From contig JAJYJD010000267.1 of NCBI GenBank assembly GCA_021789755.1, positions 1-5,087 on the forward strand: 5,087 nt of DNA, given 5' to 3'. The DNA comes from Bacteroidota bacterium. Its GTDB lineage: Bacteria; Bacteroidota; Ignavibacteria; Kryptoniales; JAKASW01. Positions 1 to 4,288 of this stretch are shown here, one piece after another (position 1 is the stretch's first letter; every line of letters starts with the position of its first letter). Both the position numbers and the translations under genes were made by a program. The notes under the pieces are model-generated. The model was not told the DNA's origin and did not search any database. It worked only from the letters and a program-made list of their open reading frames with translations.

Positions 1-45
1 CGCTGCTATCCGCACGGTATAACTCTCAGTGTCTTTCGCTTCCAC
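1..45 (-). CDS. N-terminus of an unidentified protein (GTG start, truncated by window edge)
   Basis: Only the first 15 codons are visible: (M)EAKDTESYTVRIAA. The GTG start was chosen because an AGGAGG ribosome binding site (55-60) lies 9 bases upstream. The layout also matches the AraC-type gene at 795 base for base: both starts follow the same duplicated promoter and leader. The frame stays open to the window edge, while an earlier GTG at 51-53 runs into a stop after eight codons. The product cannot be named from 15 residues. The YTVRI stretch would suit the beginning of an AraC-family DNA-binding domain, and the shared leader makes a paralogous regulator plausible, but that is inference. 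Confidence 0.5.
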   Translation of the reverse strand, partial: MEAKDTESYTVRIAA

Positions 46-50
46 TAGTC

Positions 51-213
51 ACGGCCTCCTGAGTCGAGATAATGCAAATGTTCCTGTCCGCGCGCATCTT
101 CAGCCGGGTGGTGTACCGATGTTGCCATATCCTTCGCATGCCCACCGACCCTTCGGATGAATCTTATCTAAGTACGTTTTGAATTCCAAGAAAAAAACAT
201 TGACATTAGCGGT
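51..213 (-). repeat. Copy A of an imperfect direct repeat of a promoter/leader region
   Basis: This stretch aligns with 802-963 in the same orientation at roughly 80% identity over 97-213 by hand count. Similarity is lower between the ribosome binding site and about 97. A block of 20 identical bases lies at 127-146. On the minus strand it contains a promoter, an untranslated leader and an AGGAGG site, followed by the GTG start at 45. It carries no recognisable transposase or terminal inverted repeats, so a segmental duplication of a control region is the simplest reading. Confidence 0.9.
161..189 (-). promoter_or_regulatory. Sigma70-like promoter of the truncated left-edge gene
   Basis: On the minus strand, TTGGAA (184-189) and TAAGAT (161-166) are separated by exactly 17 bases. 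The predicted transcript starts near 154, giving a leader of about 110 bases before the GTG at 45. The position corresponds exactly to the promoter in copy B, where the -35 box is the consensus TTGACA. Copy A has the weaker -35 box. Confidence 0.6.
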
Positions 214-219
214 TGACAA

Positions 220-399
220 TCAAGGTGGAGGAGTGAATTGCATCCGGCGTCTGCCAGCAAAATCATTCATGGACCTTTCTCTGTGTCCTGCGCGATTCTT
301 CCTTCCCCGCAGCTCATTTTCTGCCTGGTATAGTTCCCTCCTCATCGTATCAGCACGGGAGATTACGTAACCCGGGGTTCTCATTTTCACATTGGCCAT
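220..399 (-). CDS. Possible small basic protein, unknown function (59 aa)
   Basis: The reading frame begins MANVKMRTPGYV and encodes a short hydrophilic protein rich in Arg, including RRRM near the C-terminus. It has no signal peptide or membrane segment. The frame also extends upstream to 456, but I prefer the ATG at 399 because GGAGAGGG lies just before it. The gene would follow the AraC-type gene by 60 bases on the same strand with no terminator between, so co-transcription is likely if it is real. Its stop codon abuts the upstream edge of the copy A promoter region. I do not recognise the family. A chance open frame is a real alternative, since the composition is low in hydrophobic residues and the ending MQFTPPP is unconvincing. 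Confidence 0.4.
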   Translation of the reverse strand: MANVKMRTPGYVISRADTMRRELYQAENELRGRKNRAGHRERSMNDFAGRRRMQFTPPP

Positions 400-459
400 C
401 TGCCCTCTCCTGCAACGCGAAGAGAGCTGTCTCCATTCTTGAGAGATGAGAACCACGCA

Positions 460-795
460 CTAGCGCTTTTGTCCGCCCTTCGATCTGACCGCGCTTCTGT
501 ATTCCTGCATAGTCATCCCCGTCACCCTCTTGAATGTCCGCGCACCTCCGTCTTCCCTCGGGAATCCGACCTCGAAACAGATCTCAAAACAGTATTTGCC
601 GGTCTCTTTAAGAAGTTTCTTGGCCTGTTCAATTTTTATGTTGGTTATGAACTCGGAGAGAGGGATTCCTTCTGCCCTTCGGAATTCCTTGCGAAGCTTC
701 TCGGATGAAGTGCGAAGGTCCGCCGCCAAGGGCCTTATCCCGCGCACCCTCTTCAAATTCCGTTCGATGTAACGCTTGACAACTTCCGTATCCAT
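460..795 (-). CDS. Stand-alone AraC/XylS-type DNA-binding protein (111 aa)
   Basis: This is a probable transcription regulator consisting of little more than the AraC-family double helix-turn-helix domain. The first helix-turn-helix covers about residues 20-50 (RPLAADLRTSSEKLRKEF, then GIPLSEFI). The linker helix follows (IEQAKKLL, about 56-62). The second spans about 69-100 and ends in the family-typical FKRVTGMTMQEYR. Most family members carry a separate sensor domain and are near 250-300 residues, so no ligand-sensing part is visible here. In the second motif the usual Y-F pair after GF is replaced by the stretch PREDGGA, and the usual TP before xEYR is TM, so this helix is divergent. I chose the ATG at 795 because AGGAGG lies 10 bases upstream; a longer frame to 822 would overrun that site. 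Transcription probably starts in the duplicated leader (copy B), which is a natural place for autoregulation, though no regulatory target is shown. Confidence 0.85.
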   Translation of the reverse strand: MDTEVVKRYIERNLKRVRGIRPLAADLRTSSEKLRKEFRRAEGIPLSEFITNIKIEQAKKLLKETGKYCFEICFEVGFPREDGGARTFKRVTGMTMQEYRSAVRSKGGQKR

Positions 796-801
796 TTTCC
801 C

Positions 802-963
802 ACAGCCTCCTGAATCGGACAATAATGATTCTCTTGTCTGCCCACGTCTTCAGCCGGCTGGTGTACCCACATTGCTATATCCTTCGCATGCCCACCAACC
901 CTACATCTAAATCTTATTCAAGTGCGCCTTGAATGTCAAGAAAAAATCATTGACATTTCCGGT
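802..963 (-). repeat. Copy B of the duplicated promoter/leader region
   Basis: This is the second copy of the repeat at 51-213, lying 750-751 bases away in the same orientation. The identical 20-base core is at 877-896. It ends next to the start codon of the AraC-type gene and begins just downstream of TTGAC-containing sequence. The alignment fades at the start codon and beyond 963, so the conserved unit is upstream control DNA rather than coding sequence. Confidence 0.9.
911..939 (-). promoter_or_regulatory. Strong sigma70-like promoter of the AraC-type gene
   Basis: On the minus strand, the consensus -35 box TTGACA (934-939) is followed after 17 bases by TAAGAT (911-916). The predicted start near 904 leaves a leader of about 110 bases before the ATG at 795. 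The A/T-rich run just upstream (about 940-950) resembles an UP element. The whole arrangement is duplicated at 161-189. Confidence 0.65.
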
Positions 964-990
964 CAAACCGTTCGGATGTCTCCCGACCGG
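951..990. promoter_or_regulatory. Inverted repeats upstream of the AraC-type promoter, candidate operator
   Basis: Just upstream of the -35 box lies TTGAC, seven bases, then GTCAA, starting at about 950. A six-base inverted pair CCGGTC (959-964) and GACCGG (985-990) overlaps it. In copy A the first element reads instead as TTGACA, eight bases, TTGACA in direct orientation. The position suits an activator site, and AraC-family proteins often bind paired half-sites next to -35. No binding is shown and the motifs are short. Confidence 0.3.
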
Positions 991-1115
991 CGCAGCGCGT
1001 TAAGAACCCGCCTGCTCTCTCGGGACCGCGGGGGGCGGGCCGCCCGTGCATCATTTTACGATCACCAAACACGGACGGACCGGATTTTCGATAGTCAGGC
1101 CGCACTCCCCTGTGC
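991..1115. other. Intergenic spacer without recognised content
   Basis: This is the left-over part of the 320-base gap between the AraC-type gene and the 132-residue gene. It includes a very GC-rich stretch (about 1025-1043) with only weak self-complementarity and no T-run on the minus strand, so I cannot call a terminator for the upstream gene. I see no supported short gene. Confidence 0.6.
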
Positions 1116-1514
1116 TTACTTCTTCGCCTTCTTCTTCGTCTTTTTCGCAGACTTCGCAGTCGGCATCAATCCCATCGCGGCCAACTCCGCCTCTCCGACC
1201 GGCTCGCGGGACGTGCCGAGCAGACATTTTGCAAACGAACCCGTCACGCTCTCGTACAACGCGACGTAAAGCGGCTTCTCATTCCGGAGAATGTCCACAT
1301 AAAGAGGAAACCGGTCGATTCGATCGTAGATCTGCGAAATGCCCGTCGGCTGAACCACCTGGTATGAAGCATAGGTGGCCGGGTTGTCGACAAAACGCAA
1401 ATCGACCACTGCCGCATTGTTGTAACTAAGCGTAATGTTTGCCTTCCACTCGTTGAAGTTGTCGTAGGAGGCAATCCAGATTTGATAGCTGTCGATCTGT
1501 TTGATAAATGGCAT
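1116..1514 (-). CDS. Hypothetical protein with lysine-rich C-terminal tail (132 aa)
   Basis: I do not recognise this family. The ATG at 1514 (MPFIKQIDSYQIW) is supported by AAAGGAGAG six bases upstream; the open frame extends further to 1640, but that part has no ribosome binding site. Residues 1-100 look like a compact, soluble, beta-rich domain with many aromatic residues (QIWIASY, ITLSYNN, PLYVDILRNEKPLYVALYES). This is followed by a short linker and a very basic tail, AKSAKKTKKKAKK. Such tails are known from nucleic-acid-binding proteins, so contact with DNA or RNA is possible but unproven. There is no signal peptide or membrane segment, so it is likely cytoplasmic. It is divergent from the propeller gene at 1940 and 320 bases upstream of the AraC-type gene, which has its own promoter. 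Confidence 0.85.
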   Translation of the reverse strand: MPFIKQIDSYQIWIASYDNFNEWKANITLSYNNAAVVDLRFVDNPATYASYQVVQPTGISQIYDRIDRFPLYVDILRNEKPLYVALYESVTGSFAKCLLGTSREPVGEAELAAMGLMPTAKSAKKTKKKAKK

Positions 1515-1611
1515 ATTAAGCTCTCCTTTCAGTTTTGGATGTGAAAGGGGTTCCCGCCTGACTTGCAGCAATTGCGCATTCCCGGTTATCGCGCCCTCCC
1601 GCTGCCCCGCC

Positions 1612-1640
1612 AAGTTATGGGTCGGCTTCGTCAACTGCAA
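1612..1640 (-). promoter_or_regulatory. Candidate sigma70-like promoter of the lysine-tailed protein gene
   Basis: On the minus strand, TTGCAG (1635-1640) and TAACTT (1612-1617) are separated by 17 bases. The predicted start near 1605 would give a leader of about 90 bases before the ATG at 1514. The boxes match consensus only in part, so this is weaker than the promoters at 911-939 and 1838-1866. Confidence 0.4.
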
Positions 1641-1837
1641 ACGACCGAGCGAGCCCGCGATTTTACCGCGGGGACGTTAAGCCGCGAAGAGGATATGAGA
1701 ATCGGCAATAGGACGGCACTTCGGGAGAACGTTGAAAAATACCGGGCTCCCTTCTGCAAAAATCACTTGTTCTTCGTCTCTCTGTCTACCCGCTGTAGTC
1801 CTGAGGTAGTCGGGCTCCTCCGCGGTAAGATCAGGGA

Positions 1838-1866
1838 TTGACTTCGCATTTGGTTTAACGTAAGAT
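1838..1866 (+). promoter_or_regulatory. Sigma70-like promoter of the propeller lipoprotein gene
   Basis: TTGACT (1838-1843) is followed after exactly 17 bases by TAAGAT (1861-1866). The predicted transcript starts near 1873, giving a leader of about 67 bases to the ATG at 1940. The -10 hexamer is identical to those in both copies of the duplicated leader, which supports a common housekeeping sigma factor preference in this genome. Confidence 0.65.
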
Positions 1867-1939
1867 TGGTTATCTCCGCGCTTGGGGGAGGTTGAAGCGG
1901 AGTGGATGCGCTGAACAAATGTAACTATGAGGTGCTATC

Positions 1940-2923
1940 ATGAAATATTTCGGCATGACTTCCCTTTTTCTCATTCTCTCCGGACTGATCGCAGGCTGTA
2001 CCAACAACGGCGGCGTCACGTACTCGGGGAACGCCCCGGGATGGTACGAATCGAGCTATACCGGACCCTTCAACAACATCATCACCTACGGCTCATACGT
2101 GATTGCGGCAGGGAACCAGGGGATCTTCCGCTCGACAAACTCCGGCATCTCCTGGATGCCGCCGGATTCAACTCTGCCGGCGACTAATTTCAGCCTCGCT
2201 ATGGAAGGAAACACGTTCATCGCCGCGGGGAACGGCCCGTATGGAGCCTACATCTCGACCGACAGCGGCGCCACCTGGACGAAAGATGATTCCGGCCTCA
2301 CAGCCAATGGGTCCGGCCGGTATGCTCCGATCATCTCAATCGCCGGATACGGACCCGACATTTTTGCAGGCGTGCAGGGCAGCGGCGTTTTTCGCGCGAC
2401 TGATCCGGCAACAATCTGGACACCCGCGAACGGCGGCATGAGGAACGCGAGCGTCTTCTCCTTCACGTTCGTCGGGACACGGATCTTCGCCGGCACGGGA
2501 CAAGGCATTTATATTTCCAGCGACAACGGCAGGAACTGGGCGCCATCCGGCAATGGCCTTACGGCCAACAATTATAACCCGGGCTCGATCCCGCCCATCG
2601 TGGCGCTGACGGCATCGCGCACCGAGATTTACGCCGGCTCCCAGTACGGCGACGTGTTCGTATCGAAAGATTACGGCAACAGCTGGACGGATATCTCATC
2701 GGGTCTTCCCAACGTCAAGGGAGGGCGTGTATCCTTGGCGGTGAGGGACTCCTGTCTGGTGGCAGGCGACAGTCTCGGTGTGTACGTGACGACAAACGAC
2801 GGCGGAAGCTGGAAGAACATCACCGACAACATTTCAAATCCCGGCATTTCATCGGTCGTGATGACGGGTGAATTCCTGTACGTGTCGTCGAGCGACAGCA
2901 CCGTCTGGCGGCGACCACTCTGA
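1940..2923 (+). CDS. Exported lipoprotein with Asp-box (BNR-like) beta-propeller (327 aa)
   Basis: This is a lipoprotein whose mature part is almost entirely a beta-propeller. The N-terminus is a signal peptide with hydrophobic core SLFLILSGLIAGC; Cys20 is the lipidated residue of the lipobox. Asp-box motifs (S-x-D-x-G-x-x-W type) recur at residues 65-72 (STNSGISW), 106-113 (STDSGATW), 193-200 (SSDNGRNW), 242-249 (SKDYGNSW) and 284-291 (TTNDGGSW). A degenerate one lies at 153-160 (ATDPATIW). That gives six visible repeats, each preceded by an I/VFAG-like strand. Similar proteins are often annotated as BNR/sialidase-like or photosystem II stability factor-like. No sialidase catalytic residues are evident, so a binding or structural role at the cell surface or in the periplasm is more likely than an enzyme. 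The start is supported by GAGGTG five bases before ATG and by a good promoter at 1838. The gene appears monocistronic and complete, ending in VWRRPL without a sorting domain. Confidence 0.93.
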   Translation: MKYFGMTSLFLILSGLIAGCTNNGGVTYSGNAPGWYESSYTGPFNNIITYGSYVIAAGNQGIFRSTNSGISWMPPDSTLPATNFSLAMEGNTFIAAGNGPYGAYISTDSGATWTKDDSGLTANGSGRYAPIISIAGYGPDIFAGVQGSGVFRATDPATIWTPANGGMRNASVFSFTFVGTRIFAGTGQGIYISSDNGRNWAPSGNGLTANNYNPGSIPPIVALTASRTEIYAGSQYGDVFVSKDYGNSWTDISSGLPNVKGGRVSLAVRDSCLVAGDSLGVYVTTNDGGSWKNITDNISNPGISSVVMTGEFLYVSSSDSTVWRRPL

Positions 2924-2971
2924 ATTCGAAGGGCGCGTGACCGCCGCTTCCTCCTAAGACGGCAGCGTTTA

Positions 2972-3007
2972 GGGCGGCATGATCAACTCAGACCGCCTGT
3001 TTATTTT
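2972..3007 (+). terminator. Rho-independent terminator after the propeller lipoprotein gene
   Basis: GGCGG (2973-2977) can pair with CCGCC (2993-2997), extended by a G-T pair, around a 15-base loop. The 3' arm is followed by the T-rich run TGTTTATTTT (2998-3007). The T-run suits plus-strand transcripts and overlaps the last codons of the convergent gene. The long loop and short stem make it moderate in strength. In the minus direction no T-run follows. Confidence 0.5.
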
Positions 3008-3435
3008 ATGGTTATGGAATCCTTCAGAACGCTGCCGTCCGGCTGGTGAATGTTTATGAAGAACCAACCCATCTCGGTTATCGGGAATTTGTATTCCTGG
3101 CCATCCATGTAGATCATAACCTGAGTACAGACGCTGGACTCGGCGTGGTGCCCCCAGACAGTAAGGTCGAGCCGCAGCGGCTGAAGATAGCCTTCGAAGT
3201 GAGAGAACGAATAGCAGCCGTCGGGACCGATATAACCGTACAGGCGGATCGTGACGCTGTCGCCGATCGCGGCATAACCGGGTTGACTCAAGCTGTCGAT
3301 CTTGATAATAATATCCTCGATGCCGCTTTCAGCCTCGGTGCTGCATCCGCCGAGCGCAAGGATGAATCCGAATTGAACAGCCGGAAACATTATCAATGTC
3401 CCGGTGAAAAACAGGCGCAGAAGTGAGATCGTCAT
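3001..3435 (-). CDS. Small lipoprotein, unknown function (144 aa)
   Basis: The protein begins with a hydrophobic signal sequence ending in the lipobox LGGC, so Cys31 is the predicted lipidation site and the mature protein has about 114 residues. The mature part appears to be all beta strand: a strand pair around residues 41-69 (IIIKIDSL, DSVTIRLYG), then GPDGCYSF, then a second half ending QPDGSVLKDSITIK. This is suggestive of an immunoglobulin-like sandwich. Two further cysteines, C74 and C103, could form a disulphide outside the cytoplasm. I do not recognise a named family. The ATG at 3435 gives a 30-residue signal peptide but has no clear ribosome binding site. An internal ATG giving MFPAVQFG would leave a shorter signal. 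The gene lies 45 bases after the small exported peptide gene and may be translated from the same transcript. Confidence 0.85.
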   Translation of the reverse strand: MTISLLRLFFTGTLIMFPAVQFGFILALGGCSTEAESGIEDIIIKIDSLSQPGYAAIGDSVTIRLYGYIGPDGCYSFSHFEGYLQPLRLDLTVWGHHAESSVCTQVMIYMDGQEYKFPITEMGWFFINIHQPDGSVLKDSITIK

Positions 3436-3480
3436 TTCACGTCACGCAACATCATCGCTTCACTGCAGGCTCTTCCCATT

Positions 3481-3669
3481 CTACGTCGGAGATATTCGGG
3501 CCGAAGACGCGGCCCCGTCGTGGTTGCCGAACAAATCGGCGACACTACTCTTATCGAGACTCACCGACACCGATTGTGACTCAGTGGGTGATTTGGAGGT
3601 GCGCGCGTTCAGATTGAATATGACTAATAAGATGAAGCCCGCTTCCGTGATCATTTGTTTTAGTTTCAC
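3481..3669 (-). CDS. Probable small exported peptide, GTG start (62 aa)
   Basis: With a GTG start at 3669 the product begins MKLKQMITEAGFILLVIF. This is a textbook signal-peptide layout: two lysines, a hydrophobic core at about residues 10-20, and a possible cleavage after LNA (residue 22). The mature part would be about 40 residues, rich in Ser (SQSVSVSLDKSS). GGAGG lies five bases before the GTG, which decides the start; the same frame runs on to 3762, but there it lacks a ribosome binding site. No lipobox is visible. It lies upstream of the lipoprotein gene at 3435 on the same strand. I do not recognise the protein. A degraded or chance frame cannot be excluded because the C-terminal half has no clear structure. 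Confidence 0.5.
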   Translation of the reverse strand: MKLKQMITEAGFILLVIFNLNARTSKSPTESQSVSVSLDKSSVADLFGNHDGAASSARISPT

Positions 3670-3785
3670 AGCAGCCTCCCATTTCCCTTCCTGCTTCTCG
3701 TTCCGTATCTCCCAGCCATTTCCATGCAGGGCATCAGATCCCGACGGGGAGCACACGACCAATATTCATTTATCCCACGCACTGA

Positions 3786-3803
3786 CTCGCCCTGTTTGGC
3801 GAG
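3786..3803. repeat. Perfect inverted repeat overlapping a predicted transcription start
   Basis: CTCGCC (3786-3791) and GGCGAG (3798-3803) form a perfect six-base inverted repeat around a six-base loop. No T-run follows on either strand, so it is not a standard terminator. On the minus strand it begins immediately after the candidate -10 box at 3804-3809 and would span the transcription start, a usual place for an operator. It could equally form a 5' hairpin on the transcript. Confidence 0.45.
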
Positions 3804-3832
3804 AATGTATGCAGCTGCCCGACCTAATGCAA
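3804..3832 (-). promoter_or_regulatory. Candidate promoter for the small exported peptide and lipoprotein genes
   Basis: On the minus strand, TTGCAT (3827-3832) and TACATT (3804-3809) are separated by 17 bases. The predicted start near 3797 lies about 128 bases before the GTG at 3669. The boxes match the consensus partly. This is the only reasonable promoter I see between the DUF4440 gene and the small exported peptide gene. Confidence 0.45.
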
Positions 3833-3890
3833 TATTAGTTGTGAATCATGTACTGAAGGGCAGGATTTCAGGCAAGTAAATTGTCCCCGA

Positions 3891-4250
3891 TCATTGAGTA
3901 ACCGGCGTCCCCTGGTGAAATCTCAATTGCCACCCGCCGGGCGTCTTCAACCAGAGAGAGCTCCTGTTGCTCGTCAATAAATTCCCCGATACAACTTCAC
4001 CGGTATAAGTAACCAGAACGACGCCGTCACTTATCATGTGCACTTTGAAATCCTTCAGCGGCAGCACGGCATTAATTTTCTGTGGGGGCGCGGAAAGCGT
4101 ATCCTCCCTCATGTATATGCGTCCCGATCGTCCGAATTCAAAAAAGTCAGGGGCTAAAATACGATCCATATATCCTCTGTCGAATCGGGTCTCGGCAATC
4201 CAGAGTGATTCTTCGAGTTCTCTGAGTTTGTTCAAGTCTTCTTCATTCAT
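3891..4250 (-). CDS. DUF4440 / NTF2-like (SnoaL-fold) protein (119 aa)
   Basis: This is a single-domain protein of the NTF2-like superfamily, DUF4440 type. The conserved N-terminal block is clear: LEESLWIAETRFDRGYM (12-28), then the loop LAPDFFEFGRSGR (32-44) and YMREDTL (46-52). The C-terminal strands SSLWLKTPGGWQLRFHQ (97-113) complete the cone-shaped fold. In general such proteins bind small ligands or act as small hydrolases or isomerases; this subgroup has no established reaction that I can name. It is probably cytoplasmic, with no signal peptide. I chose the ATG at 4250 (MNEEDLNKL); the frame can also start at a TTG at 4280. Neither has an ideal ribosome binding site, though GGAG lies 11 bases before the ATG. 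It follows the hydrolase gene by 38 bases on the same strand and is probably in one operon with it. Confidence 0.9.
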   Translation of the reverse strand: MNEEDLNKLRELEESLWIAETRFDRGYMDRILAPDFFEFGRSGRIYMREDTLSAPPQKINAVLPLKDFKVHMISDGVVLVTYTGEVVSGNLLTSNRSSLWLKTPGGWQLRFHQGTPVTQ

Positions 4251-4288
4251 TTTCCATGACGCTCCGGGTTTATATTCCAAAGACTGAC

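Larger units (their letters stand above)
1515..1939. other. Divergent intergenic region (about 425 bases)
   Basis: This region separates the minus-strand 132-residue gene from the plus-strand lipoprotein gene. It contains one candidate promoter for each direction, listed separately. A plus-strand open frame (1563-1841) is present, but it lacks a ribosome binding site and a protein-like composition. A weak inverted pair CGCGG/CCGCG occurs at 1667-1686. I see nothing else I can support. Confidence 0.6.

Noticed and set aside
439..772. Plus-strand open frames opposite the AraC-type gene
   Set aside because: The minus-strand frame has a recognisable domain, promoter and ribosome binding site; these are antisense shadows.
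51..963. The two repeats as ends of a mobile element enclosing the AraC-type gene
   Set aside because: There is no transposase, no terminal inverted repeat and no target duplication. Each repeat carries a promoter and ribosome binding site directly before a start codon, which points to duplicated control DNA.
1025..1050. GC-rich stretch that might be a terminator of the 132-residue gene
   Set aside because: The best stem is short and imperfect, and no T-run follows on the minus strand.
1563..1841. Plus-strand open frame of 92 codons in the divergent intergenic region
   Set aside because: It has no ribosome binding site, a composition unlike a protein (many Arg, no pattern), and it overlaps the candidate promoters at both ends.
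3404..3838. Plus-strand open frame of 144 codons opposite the small exported peptide gene
   Set aside because: It has no ribosome binding site and a Ser/Arg/Cys-rich composition typical of a shadow frame. It runs antisense to a better-supported gene and its promoter.
3851..3875. Hairpin CTGAA/TTCAG after the DUF4440 gene as a terminator
   Set aside because: The stem is only five bases, AT-rich, and no T-run follows on the minus strand.
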